From assembly GCA_022592435.1 (NCBI GenBank), contig JABYQS010000592.1, forward strand, positions 1 to 17,589: DNA of 17,589 nucleotides. The letters are read 5' to 3'. The position numbers were made by a program, and so were the translations under genes. This stretch comes from Cerioporus squamosus. Its lineage: Eukaryota > Basidiomycota > Agaricomycetes > Polyporales > Polyporaceae. Below the pieces are notes generated by a model. It was not told where the DNA came from. It did not search any database and saw only the letters and a program-made list of their open reading frames with translations. Shown here piece after piece: positions 1 to 9,328 of the stretch (its first letter is position 1; each line of letters begins with the position of its first letter).

Positions 1-310
1 GCGCCCCTCCTCCCTCGTGCCCCTCACTGAAGTACTGATACTTAACCATGCGCATAGCTTCCCAGTCGAGGCGGAATACTTCCAAGTCTTCCAGTAGTGT
101 AACTTGAAGCGCACCTAGTAGGTACGTCTCACCGAAGCCCCGCGCGGGCTCGAGTTCCGCAACGCCTGCTGTGCGGCCAGGCGATGGAGGGCGAGCTGCG
201 AGAGAAGCAACTCGGGGCGCTGCTCGACGCTCTGCGAGAGCTCGTGCCCGGAGGTCGACGAGTTGACGCGCAGCTCCAGCCTTCTGAACCACCTGGCCGC
301 TGCCTGTCAT
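1..310 (-). CDS. Possible partial gene of unknown function, running off the left edge
   Basis: On the minus strand a reading frame is open from an ATG at 310 to the window edge, with no stop in about 103 codons. The part nearest the edge (about 1-135) reads like genuine protein, with segments such as ETYLLGALQVTLLEDLEVF and DWEAMRMVKYQYFSEG. The first half of this frame is arginine- and alanine-rich and looks more like a GC-driven shadow. A neighbouring frame over about 306-116 is leucine-rich and more protein-like (ELLLSQLALHRLAAQQAL) but ends in a stop at about 115. Either the true start is elsewhere, or an intron or frame shift joins the two frames. I recognise no family. It is divergent from the HET gene at 465, about 150 bases away, and shares that short intergenic space. 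Confidence 0.35.
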   Translation of the reverse strand, partial: MTGSGQVVQKAGAARQLVDLRARALAERRAAPRVASLAARPPSPGRTAGVAELEPARGFGETYLLGALQVTLLEDLEVFRLDWEAMRMVKYQYFSEGHEGGGA

Positions 311-350
311 TGAGACGTTCGTGTCCCGCACCGCATTACGTCCCTCAAGA

Positions 351-357
351 TATATAG
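351..357 (+). promoter_or_regulatory. TATA box of the HET gene at 465
   Basis: TATATAG lies 108 bases upstream of the ATG at 465. With a start of transcription about 30 bases downstream, the leader would be about 80 nt and would carry two tiny overlapping upstream ORFs (424-438 and 435-443). Confidence 0.5.
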
Positions 358-464
358 GTGACCCTCTCACGCGCGCTATGACCTCAAACAGCGCGCCCCA
401 CCCCTGCATTCGGTGAGTCTTCCATGGGATTTGTATGAGCTAGGCTGACTCTCGCTGGGGAGAT

Positions 465-2356
465 ATGTGGTTGCTCAACACCGCCAACGGCGAATTCGTC
501 GGGGTCATTGACCCTCGGGAGGTTAAATACGCAGCTCTCTCCCACGTGTGGTCAAGGGACCCTCGAGTACCAGAACTGTCGTTCCACGACCTCCTCAAGA
601 TCCAGGAAGAGGTCCGCATCGCTCGCTCAGAGGATCCCACCATTCCCGAAGATGCGGTCCTCTTGCGGGCATCAGAGAAATCCGTGCAGCTTGCGCCTAC
701 GCGCTGGCTGAAGGGATTGACCTGCTGTGGGCCGACACCTGCTGCATCGACAAGTCCAGTAGCGCGGAACTGGAGGAGGCGATCAACTCGATGTACAGCT
801 GGTACAGCTCGTCGACAGTTTGCTACGCCTTCCTGCAGGACGTGGATGGGCGAGAAGATCCCCGTGCCTCGAACTCGAGCTTCCGTCGGAGCGAGTGGCA
901 CAACCGAGGATGGACGCTACAGGAGCTCGTCGCACCGCGAGTGGTCGTCTTTCTGTCGCGCACATGGCGGTACATCGGCGCGAAACACGGCATGGCCAAC
1001 CTCATTGAAGATGTCACCGGGGTCGACCGGGACGTGGTACTCGGTTCGAAGCCTGTCAGCTCGGTCAGTGTTGCTCGACGGATGTCGTGGGCATCGAGAC
1101 GCGTCACTACCCGCAGAGAGGATGAGGCCTACTGTCTAATGGGCATCTTCAGCGTTAACATGCCGGTCATCTACGGAGAAGGGCCGGCGGCATTCGTTAG
1201 GCTACAGGAGGAGATCCTCAAGTACATCCCAGATCAGAGCATCTTTGTCTGGAGCCGCACGGTTCCCATCGACCCAAGCGCACAGGCCATACATCGCGAA
1301 GCCTTCTTCGAAGGCACTGGAACGCATCATACCCTCCTTGCGCCATCCCCGGCTCTATTTCTTTCCTCGCGAAATGTCATATCCATAACAAAGGGCAGTC
1401 TCGCGCGCATCCTTGGCATCGCAATCCCTCCCCCCACGTACACGATCACCTCATACGGTTTGCGGGTGACACTCCCGTTGCTGTCGATCACTGGCACTAT
1501 TCGGGTCGCTTTGCTGGCGTCTCAGTGGAACAATGACTATTTGCTGGGTCTGGTGTTGAAGAAGACGGGGGTTTCCGACATCTACTCCGTCGGCGTCCCA
1601 AGTTTGTCTCCTCGCGTGGGCCTTCCCGGCGAGTGGGAAGCGGGCTTCAGCTTCATCACCGAGCATGGATCTCGTTCCTGGTGCATGGTACGTCTGCCTC
1701 CGGTATCTGACGGACGCACATGTATCCTTGCCTCCGACCTGCCGACGAGACCGTTCATCGGCGAGATCCACATTGTCCATCGGCCGACCATCCCGCAGCC
1801 AAGGCCCGCTGTGGGTCCAGGGCTGAGCATCTCGCCTCAAGCGTACAAAGTGGAGGTGACTGAGGGCTCTCAAGACCACCTTGCATCCCTCGGGTTACAG
1901 ATATCTGCCTCTCGTTCCATGGACTGGACAACAATCATCATATCTGCCACCAACTCGCATATATCGCTTGTCCTCTCACGATGCGACTATCCTACCTCAG
2001 ATCTTCAGGAACTCTATCGGTTCGCTACGCAGGTCACCGTATCCTGGAACCGCGAGGCAGTGCTTCCCGTCGACGAGAATACGGGCGTCGATGGTTGTAC
2101 GTCGGGGGTTGGGTGGTCGCATTGGACCATTACCGCTGATGCAACTTCCCGAGACATGAGGACTTCCGCTCGCCCGGATGAGTCCTCGGTGGGATCATCC
2201 TTGGGGGAGGGCTCTTCCTTGGCGCGACGCTACTTGTTGGCTCCCCCTTCGAATGAGCCCGGGGGAGACCGCTGGCCTCCAGCTTTCGAGATAACCTTCA
2301 CTTGCGACTATTCGGGCGACGACAACTATCCTGCTATTTTCTCCGTCTGTGATTAG
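465..2356 (+). CDS. HET-domain (heterokaryon incompatibility) protein with a one-base frame break
   Basis: Large basidiomycete HET-domain protein (HET-E/HET-D-like N-terminus), a family that in other fungi links non-self recognition to cell death. From the ATG at 465 the frame reads MWLLNT, then LSHVW (residues 25-29) and the ELSFHDL and ASEK blocks. At 678-682 the frame is one base short: the family block continues as IRAACAYA only in another frame. That frame is open to the TAG at 2354-2356 and carries LLWADTCCIDKSSSAELEEA, INSMYSWY, FRRSEWHNRGWTLQELVAPR and DEAYCLMGIF, then IYGEG and a DQSIFVW block, followed by a beta-rich C-terminal part without recognised motifs. No GT-AG intron of usable size restores the frame: the only close pair (657-675) is 19 bp and out of phase. 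The gene is therefore a young pseudogene, or the assembly lost one A in the AAA run at 678-680. Corrected length would be about 630 aa, normal for the family. Confidence 0.85.
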
Positions 2357-2883
2357 TACAGCGGTTGAGACACTTCTGCATGACAAGAGCGGCGGTCTCT
2401 CAGTACCGCGGATGGCATGCGACAAGGAGCCGATATCACGTCAACCTGAGGTCCATCGCGAGTTGCAGCAGTTGTTCAATCCTGCTAATATCCAGGGTGG
2501 CTCAAATGTAAGCGTTCCCTTGCCTCTTAAGAATGCAATTCACTTATTCGTATATCCGCAGACACAATACTTCGAAGGATTCGACATGTACATAGAACTG
2601 AACATGTACAACCTCCGAAAGGCCTTGAATCAGGACTTCAGCGAAGTAGCGGCGTCTGACGAACCTGCCTTCGACATCCCTCGCATGTGCGTCGGGCACA
2701 AGGTGACTGTTATCATCGAAGTAAGCAGACAATTCACCTCTTTGGCATCTTGTTATTGAAGGCAGTAGATTATGGGTTGTCCCCGATATACTCGGCAGAT
2801 CTCCATTCGTGGAAACACCGCCCGGGCAGAATCTGGCATCACTAGACGTCAACTTGCCGAAAGACTGGTGCAACTCTTAGGCA
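2357..2883 (+). pseudogene. Coding-looking continuation downstream of the HET gene, probably a decayed 3' end
   Basis: Just past the HET stop, another frame reads like protein (VETLLHDKSGG, RELQQLFNPANIQGG). It meets a good intron at 2508-2561 (GTAAGC to CCGCAG, 54 bp) and continues with YFEGFDMYIELNMYNLRKAL and FDIPRMCVGHKVTVIIE. A second intron-like stretch follows (GTAAGC at 2721, CAG at 2765). After it, convincing protein (LWVVPDILGRSPFVETPPG to a TAG at about 2881) lies one base out of phase. Three coding segments in mismatched frames suggest the original HET protein, or a separate downstream gene, extended to here and has accumulated indels. The weak point is that the junction at 2350 shows neither a clear intron nor a clear homologous block. 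Confidence 0.4.
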
Positions 2884-3274
2884 ACTATGTTGTATGGACC
2901 ACTAAACTCTTGCGATGTCCAGTACTCATCGGTCTGCTAGGCACAGCAGCCTATACGTTACGCCGACCGACAGTTGTCTATGGATGACTTGGTGCTCCTC
3001 GGTCTCCGGAGAGTATTTCGGAGCTGTTGGATCTTGGTAGCGGCGGCATGGTGAGTTGATACTGTGTACTGGCAAGTAAAATATCTACCGCTCACTGAAT
3101 CACTGGCAACTCGAACTTTCAAGGGATTCTCCCGGCGGGGTTGCCAGTGAGCAAATGGTCCGCAAGGACTAGTAGCAACCTGCACAGGCCATGAGCGTTG
3201 CAACCGCCGCATCCAAGAGTGGGAGGACCCGGGAGCCTGAAGTGCATATGAGAAGGCGGACTCTCTGGAAGAAC
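2884..3274. other. Intergenic stretch without a recognisable gene
   Basis: Only short open frames are present, none with recognisable motifs. It separates the tail of the first HET locus from the reductase relic on the opposite strand. Confidence 0.5.
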
Positions 3275-3600
3275 GATGGCCTACAAGTATATTGGTAGTG
3301 ACGGTACCGTGTTGCCCGACGGGGACGAGCCGACGATGATCAAGGCGGCCGCGGCGGCCTGCCTGGGACGTTTGAGTGTTGTAAAGCGCGAGCACAACTG
3401 TGGCGAGGCCGAGCAGGGCGGAAGGCGTCCTCGTCGAATGGAATGTTGTCCGGGATCTACACAACCTTGGAGTCTGGCTGGCCAGCACGAAGCAGTAAGT
3501 AGTATTGCTGGAATACTGGATGTTCGTTGACAAAGTAAGACACTGCCTCCCTCCATAGACGGTCGCATGAAGTCTCGTCATGCTGCTGCATCCGATTCTT
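3275..3600 (-). pseudogene. Relic of a ToxD/LovC-like medium-chain reductase gene (first half)
   Basis: Read on the minus strand, this is a degraded copy of the gene at 9329-10775. From about 3540 downwards it shows YFVNEHPVFQQYY (live copy: YFANELATFQQYC), IPDNIPFDED (live: IPDNISFDEA), GLATVVLALYN (identical in the live copy), LIIVGSS (live: FIIGGSS) and VGQHG (live: VGQYG). These blocks fall in different frames, so there are at least three frame shifts. Similarity extends into introns: about 3585-3565 matches the end of the first intron of the live gene (shared CAGCAGCATGA word), and a short GTACCG to TAG remnant sits where the third intron lies. The second intron appears shrunk to about 9 bases. 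No counterpart of the beginning or second half of the gene was seen nearby. It arose by DNA-level duplication, not retroposition, and cannot encode an enzyme. Confidence 0.8.
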
Positions 3601-3841
3601 AGTAGTCAGTGCTACATAGCGTGCCGATACCTCCCCGCAGGCTCAGAGTTGAGGTACTTAAAAATGATGCATTTGCTTCGGGCCAGCCTCACGCCCACTT
3701 CTCGTTCCTGGGCGGCAACTTGAACAGCACGCAACGACCATCGACGCAGAGCTGCAGGGTAAGCATGCGTCTTACGTTGTGTTGAGGGTATCTCATGGCG
3801 GCGTGCGTGTATACGGTACAATCTGTAGTGCAGACATGAAC
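3601..3841. other. Intergenic stretch downstream of the membrane-protein gene
   Basis: I see no gene here. The overlapping open frames have no recognisable motif. It lies 3' of the membrane-protein gene and may contain its polyadenylation signals. Confidence 0.5.
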
Positions 3842-5212
3842 TTATGCGATCTTCATAGTAGATGATGACCTGGACGGTCGCGAAGCAGCGTCTTTCCACC
3901 CATCGTACGCCTCCTCGGCATCCTTCAGCAATCTATCTAACAACTCCCTCTCCTCCTCTCCAAGAGCCGGCACCTTCCAGTCGGCCTCCGTGAATCGCAG
4001 AGCTGCCTTCGTCGACAGCTTCTGCGCGACGAGCGTCTTCCACCTCTCCCAGACCTCGGTGTCGTTCGGAATCAGCTCGTCCAGGAGCTTGCGCGGGTTA
4101 TGCACGGGATCGTTCGGCTGCAGCGACAAGCACGAGAACACCACCATCGCGGTGCGTGACCCCAAGACGAACTTGTTCATGTTGAAGTCCTGAAGCTGCA
4201 AGACATCGAGGAGGATCTCCGTCTGGTAGTCCTCCTTGTCCAGCGACGACAGGCACGTGTTGTAGACCCACGACACCGCGAGCGACGCGACGAACATGAC
4301 CTGCCCAAACAGCTGGCCCTGCGGGATGAGGAGCAGCTGGACGAGGAACTGCGCGGTGAGGAGCACAGAACAGTGCCCGATCGCGCTGTACCGCGGCTGT
4401 CCCCCGTACTCGAGCGTGAACCGCCCGCGCGTGAGCGAGTTGACCGCCGCTTCTTCCCCGCGCAGGACGATCACCCCGTCGTCGTCGACCAGGATACCGT
4501 CCCCGCGCGGCGCGCCCTTCGCCGGCTTCGGGTGGTTGAAGGTAAGCGTGCCAGACCCGATGACAAGGCACGCGATGCCGCTCGCGAGGATGCCGAGTGC
4601 GATGCTCGAGAAACACCACCAGTCCCCGACGAGCGCACACATCACGCACGTCGCGACGCTCGCAGCGATCGGGATAACCGCGAGCAGCCCATACCGACTC
4701 CGCAGCTTCGGCGGCTGCGCCGTCTCCGGGGGCGCATGGGGCAGGTCGATGACAGTGACGTCCGCGGGAGTGGTGCGCCGTCCTTGGACCTCCCACGCCC
4801 CGTCCAAGTTGCGCGCAAGGCGCGCCATGAGATACGCGAGGTGCCCGGTGGGGGGGATGTTCGAGCCCGAGCGCGCGGCGAAGAAGGTGGGCCCGGACTG
4901 GCCGTCGAGCCCGAAGAGCTCCGCGGGGTCGCGCTTGCTCCCGGGGAAAAGGCCGTCCCAGAGGCGCGAGTTGGCGAGCTGCCCGTACTGCTTCGCGATC
5001 TCGTATGCCCCAGGAGAGTTGTACCAGCCGCCCCAGCGGCGGAAGGCGAAGAGGTGCACGGTCGCCATGCCCGAGACTGCGCCATCGCCGCCGAAGAAAC
5101 CAGCGACGCCGGAGGAGTCGAGGGTGAAGGAAGAGGTGGAGAGCGGAGCTTGCAGGACTGAGTTGTCGGTCGAGCGAGCAGCGACGTCGACGAGGTGAGA
5201 GATTACAGGCAT
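3842..5212 (-). CDS. Conserved-type fungal membrane protein of unknown function, four predicted TM helices
   Basis: Uninterrupted 456-aa frame. A soluble N-terminal region of about 170 aa (start MPVISHLVDVAARSTDNSVL, glycine-rich around 35-50) precedes hydrophobic helices at about 175-196, 200-222, 280-298 and 301-320. The 57-residue loop between helices 2 and 3 contains an acidic hairpin (ILVDDDGVIVL). A hydrophilic tail with an acidic, charged helix (about 416-440) ends the protein. An in-frame ATG exists at 5317, but it lies only about 4 bases below a minus-strand TATATAA at 5321-5327 and would be upstream of the transcript; the ATG at 5212 gives a sensible leader. The paired-helix layout suggests an integral membrane protein of the plasma membrane or endomembranes. 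I recall similar uncharacterised proteins in basidiomycetes, but no function. The long antisense frames over it are GC-rich shadows. Confidence 0.8.
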   Translation of the reverse strand: MPVISHLVDVAARSTDNSVLQAPLSTSSFTLDSSGVAGFFGGDGAVSGMATVHLFAFRRWGGWYNSPGAYEIAKQYGQLANSRLWDGLFPGSKRDPAELFGLDGQSGPTFFAARSGSNIPPTGHLAYLMARLARNLDGAWEVQGRRTTPADVTVIDLPHAPPETAQPPKLRSRYGLLAVIPIAASVATCVMCALVGDWWCFSSIALGILASGIACLVIGSGTLTFNHPKPAKGAPRGDGILVDDDGVIVLRGEEAAVNSLTRGRFTLEYGGQPRYSAIGHCSVLLTAQFLVQLLLIPQGQLFGQVMFVASLAVSWVYNTCLSSLDKEDYQTEILLDVLQLQDFNMNKFVLGSRTAMVVFSCLSLQPNDPVHNPRKLLDELIPNDTEVWERWKTLVAQKLSTKAALRFTEADWKVPALGEEERELLDRLLKDAEEAYDGWKDAASRPSRSSSTMKIA

Positions 5213-5917
5213 GGTCTGCCCTTCGCTCTGATGAGCATACGAAGACCTTATAGGTAGCTGAGAGTCAGTGGAAGGGTCGAGGGTCGTTTCCAAGACCAGG
5301 CAGAGCATGAACGGCATGTGTTATATATGGGATCCACATACGACCCTGCTTCGCGTGGCGATGTTACGTCCGGAAGGTGTTCATGACGCCCGCGCTCCTG
5401 CACTGTGCCCGCCCGTCCAGATCGCGCGTGTCCAACAATTGAATAAGTGATCGTTGCCGAGGAGGTCGAACGACTTCCACAAGGCCCTGGTCCGGGCGGC
5501 GGGTGTGCGGGCGAACATCCTTGTCGGTGAGTGGCTGTGTGCTTCAAGGGCGCAGACGTCCACGAAGAAGTACAATGATTACGGTCTTCGGGCGTAGCGC
5601 TTGAACGACATGAGGTACCGGCTGTACTTAGACCTCGGGCACGAGGACGAGCCAAGACCAGGACAGGCGAGGACAAGGACAGTGCAGACGATTGTGGAAG
5701 CGAGCATAGGATGGTGGATCCAAGGAGTGCACTTGCTTGCAGAGGGAGAGTCGTCTGGACAGCATGACAAGAGAAGTCGTGGCGATGTAACGAGAATAGA
5801 GCCTCCCCAGACTTCCCCTTGTAACCTACATTGACATTGGTTGACAGATCGCCTTCCCGGCACGCGCACATATCTCACGCACATCCTTGTGCCACTTGAC
5901 ACGCCTCCGAAGAAGGT
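5213..5917. other. Intergenic region between membrane-protein gene and second HET gene
   Basis: It holds the promoter of the membrane-protein gene at its left end and the 3' flank of the HET gene at its right end. A minus-strand frame of about 207 codons (5248-5871) and one of 107 codons (5579-5902) are open but of shadow-like composition, without a recognised motif, and the first runs through the TATA box. I do not support a gene here. Confidence 0.45.
5321..5327 (-). promoter_or_regulatory. TATA box of the membrane-protein gene
   Basis: On the minus strand this reads TATATAA, 109 bases before the ATG at 5212. It is the reason for choosing 5212 over the ATG at 5317. Confidence 0.55.
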
Positions 5918-7769
5918 TCAGATGATCCGCAGCTGCTGTTCAGCACCTAGGTGCGTCTCCGAGATCATCCCCAGCCCCCTCACACAGCCGACACATCTAT
6001 GCGTCCCGTCAGGCAAGAGTGAACCTTCGAGGACCATCGAGTTCGCGGTCAACACCATAGGAGTAGAGAAGAGTTTGGGGCGGACGACGAAGGGTTGGAA
6101 CAGCGTCTTTCCAGACAAGCCGCCAGGAAGGTCGGTAGCGTTCCCGCTCACGAGGAGGATGCTCCCCTCGCTCAGCAGGATGGTGCTGAACGATGCACGA
6201 TCCTCGGTGCGCCAGACGAACTTCATTGCGCTCGCGATATCGCGCAACCGTCCGACCGCTTCTCCAAGCACGTCCTGCAGAAGCGCTCTCGGATCTCCAG
6301 ACATAGGCTCGGGTTGGTATTGGTAGTCGGGCTCTGCGAGGAGGTACGCGATAGCGACACGGGCGTGGAGCTCTATGTCGGACCCGGCTTGTTCTGCAGC
6401 AGAGGCAAGGGCGAGGAGCATGTCGTGCAGTGCCTGAGCGTCGCGCGTAGTCGTCCAAGAGCTGTGAACCATGGGGATGGAAGAGACCGCCCGCGTCTGC
6501 GTGTCCACAGTGACATGTAGACCACCAGCATCCCGATGGATGACCCATGTATACTCCTGTAAGACTTGCGCGACGATACCGCGCACGACGAGTCCGGTGT
6601 CGTTCACGATATCGCGATCACGCTCAACCTCGTAGTCCTTCGCCGCCCAGATCTCCGAGATCCTGTCTCCTGCCACAGGAACTCCAGCCCACCCAAAGCC
6701 GGGCTGTCCTTGAAGCGGGTTCCCAGGACCGTGGTTCGCCAGCAGCATGGAGTACTCCCTCCGGTCGATGGCTATAACATTTGCCATCTTGAGCACATTG
6801 ACGCGTAGCGTGGAGAGGCTCTGAGCGTTCGCGCCAAACGCACTCGGACGGGAGGTGAAGCGATAGGTGAAGCGCATCAGGTTGCAGACGAGCGAGATCT
6901 TGTCGTATTCGTCGCTGCACCCGAGCTGGTACACGATGTTGAGTGCATACGCCATGTTCTTCGCGAAGAGTCTGAGGTTTGTCGCGACGCCTCCACGAGG
7001 GACGTTGAAGAGGGGGATAGAGCGATCGTAGTGCCGGGCGGCGTCCATCAGGTGCCACAGCGTCTCCGCAGGAACGAGGATGGCATTTCCGGGGCTGGAC
7101 GCGTCGTGGACGAAGAAGACCGTTCGTGTACTCAGAACGAGCTCCTGCGAGCACCAGGCACGGGTGAACCACCTCGCGGACGTCACGCGGCGGACGAGGG
7201 CGACGGTCTCCTGGGATATGCGGAAGCGCGTGAGTGCGCGTTGCTCGTCCGCAGTGAGCGCGATGTCCTCGAGCACGATGAGAGTCGTCTGGGCGTGTGA
7301 GTATATGCGGTGGAGAATCGCAACCTGCGCCATCTTCTCCTCCTCATTGCTCTGATTGATGCAGTGGGTGTCTATCCAGACGGCCGCACGAACACCGATC
7401 TCCGCTCTGTGGACCTCGATCGCCCGCGCCATGAACTGCGAGAAGTGTTCAGAGTGTATGACACCCCCTGGAGTGACGATCTGGGTGGGGTTGTTACTGA
7501 CACCGATGCGCTCGAAGTCATGGCTGGGCCAACAGTAACTGATGGCGACATAAGGCTCTCCAGTATAGGGAACCAGCTCGTATGAGGCACCAGGAGCTGT
7601 AGACGCAAGGACACGGAGAGGCCGATCCTCGAGCTCGCCATAGTCTTCCGCTCCTGCGCAAGCCTGACCAGCATCAGACAGTTTCAGAAGATATCAATGG
7701 TTAGAGATCGCTCACCTGGATGGTGTCACATAACGAGAACGATTTGAGCGGGTTGACTGTATGGGCCAT
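5918..7769 (-). CDS. HET-domain (heterokaryon incompatibility) protein, two exons
   Basis: Spliced gene: exon 1 is 7769-7716 (18 codons), the intron is 7715-7664 (52 bp, GTGAGC, CTAAC branch site, GTCAG, phase 0) and exon 2 is 7663-5918. The product is 599 aa. The HET domain spans roughly residues 54-230: YVAISYCW (57-63), a conserved region with WIDTHCINQSNEEEK (114-128), RIYSHAQTTLIVLED, and WFTRAWCSQELVLS (183-196), then a CSDEYDKISLVCNLM block at the domain end. This is the HET-6-like arrangement, distinct from the HET-E-like gene at 465. The remaining C-terminal region has the usual weakly conserved character. Family members act in the cytoplasm in vegetative incompatibility; a specific partner cannot be named. 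Starting at the internal methionine (7432) would cut off the YVAISY block, so the spliced start is preferred. The frame is intact. Confidence 0.88.
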
Positions 7770-8378
7770 CTACAGAGTGATGAACGAGGAAGATGAAGAT
7801 ATGGGCGAGCGCAGCAGTACGCAGAGAACACTCACTAGTGCGGCGGTCACCGTGAAGGCACCTCCTCGCTATCCGCACAATCCTGGACAATTGTCAATCG
7901 CTCGTCCTGAGTTGGACTTCCCACGGAGTCCTGACATTAAGACGTTAGCCTGTGCTGCTCACTAGGCCCAGTTGGTTCAACCTGGTAGCTGCTTACCTTG
8001 ACAGATCGCGGGACACACCCAAGCACGTCCACCTCCAGCGCTGACAGCGTGTAGCACTGTGCTTTGTGACACCGGCCAACAGAGTCGATAGAAGTACTGA
8101 GGTAGTATTGCGCTTCGAATCATGCTGCCTTATTCCTGGGCGCGAGTGTGAAGAGAGTTGCCGGTCAGAAGGGGCACGCGTGAAAGCACGACAGTGAAAG
8201 ATCCCGGGAGCGCGTCAACTTCTTGTCCCTGGGGCCGGGTCACGGTATGGGGGTTGTGATACTGTCTCGCATTGCACTTTCTTGCCATTCGGATTATGTT
8301 CGCATATACAGTCGGCAAGAGTGTACTCACCGCAAAGTTTGACTGGGGACTTCTGAAGCGGCTCAACTTGATACGATC
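7770..8378. other. Upstream flank of the second HET gene; no gene seen
   Basis: It contains the presumed promoter of the HET gene whose ATG is at 7769. Short frames on both strands (for example 7720-7965 plus, 8130-8411 minus) lack recognisable motifs. No clear TATA box is visible. Confidence 0.4.
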
Positions 8379-8830
8379 ATGCCACTGGTGCCACCTCATC
8401 GGCCCTGTCAATGTATACGCTTACCTGAGTCAACTATAATCCCTCTGGTCTCCAATCCTTCGCCAAATGGCACGGCACTGACGGTAGAAACAGAACATCT
8501 TGGATCTCAATTTGCACTTGACTTCAAGGTATGTTGCGGCGGCAGTAGCGAAGGGAGAGCTCGCAGTTGGGAAGCATTCCATGTCGCACACGTACAGGAA
8601 AGACAGCCTGAGCCTGAAGGATGTTCGACGATGGTGGTATACACAGCAGATGGTAAGTAGCTCGAGTTGACTGTTGAACGCAAGCTACAGGTGGGCGCGA
8701 CTGGGAGTCGGACGCGACGGCCGCGACGCAGCGCGACGCTGACGCTCCCCAGTTCGGGATCCGCCGATACCGCCGCGCCACTACAGAGTCCAGCCTGAGT
8801 TCAAACCGTCCCCCTGCAGTCCTCCGATAA
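8379..8830 (+). CDS. Doubtful small spliced gene, unrecognised
   Basis: A plus-strand frame from the ATG at 8379 reads NPSPNGTALTVETEHLGSQ and LDFK, then meets a GT-AG pair of 69 bp (GTATGT to GTACAG, phase 0), continues with ERQPEPEGCSTMVVYTADG, and after a very short GTAAGT to CTACAG gap (38 bp, 8653-8690) reads GGRDWESDATAATQRDADAP and FGIRRYRRATTESS to a TAA at 8828-8830. Joined, about 114 codons. The splice signals are reasonable and the last block reads like protein, but a 38-bp intron is unusually short and I recognise no family. It may be a fragment or coincidence. Confidence 0.2.
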
Positions 8831-8922
8831 CTCTGTCTTGACCGTGCACCAGCATCCGACGCACCACTCCAATTCTGATGCATGATGCATGGTGGTGAGC
8901 AAGGTGTTCGCGGCAGCGGTCA

Positions 8923-9130
8923 TTAGTCCTGTCTGGTAAGTCCTGGGACCTCAGCATCAATAGGACGATTCTCAGGCTCACCCATGAACTTGAACTTGTC
9001 AGCATCGCGGCCATAGTCACCACCACGCTTCCTCCTGTTCCCTCCAGTAGTAGATGCGCAGGTCTTCTCCGCCGGAAGCAAGCAATGAGGCCTTCTCGTT
9101 CAGCAGCTTGGTAATCTCGTTCTCATCTCT
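8923..9130 (-). pseudogene. Fragment of an unidentified protein gene with a frame break
   Basis: On the minus strand, about 9130-9062 reads RDENEITKLLNEKASLLASG, a charged coiled-coil-like segment of a kind I associate with conserved basidiomycete proteins. The next coding-looking block, GGNRRKRGGDYGRDADKFKF followed by MGEPENRPIDAEVPGLTRQD and a TAA at 8925-8923, is in another frame, and there is no GT between the two to allow an intron. It looks like the 3' end of a decayed gene. The family is not identified. Confidence 0.3.
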
Positions 9131-9328
9131 ACGGGAGCTCTCAGTGCACACCAACTGACGAACTGCCCAAATAGATCGTATCCGGACCTCCGTGTCCGTT
9201 CACATAGGTGGACACAAGTTCAACTATCCCATGGGCTACCCGCACATATTTCAGCGACACAACTCCCGCCAACAGGTCTGGCCGACACCACGGTTCCCCC
9301 TTCTCGTCGTCCCCCACCTACCGGTCGA

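Noticed and set aside
657..675. GT-AG pair that might be an intron explaining the HET frame break
   Set aside because: Nineteen bases are too few for splicing, the length does not give the needed phase, and it would delete the conserved LLRAS block.
4296..5198. 300-codon plus-strand frame antisense to the membrane-protein gene
   Set aside because: Its length comes from GC-rich codons of the opposite gene. It is rich in R, P, S and A, has no motif, and the minus-strand product has clear membrane helices.
5213..5317. N-terminal extension of the membrane protein from the ATG at 5317
   Set aside because: The ATG is immediately below the TATA box and so probably untranscribed; the 35 added residues look non-conserved in character.
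5248..5871. 207-codon minus-strand frame upstream of the membrane-protein gene
   Set aside because: It passes through the TATA box, overlaps the real gene's leader, has no recognisable motif and a shadow-like composition.
8101..8125. GCTTCGAATC word resembling a tRNA B box
   Set aside because: No matching A box or cloverleaf arms could be drawn around it.
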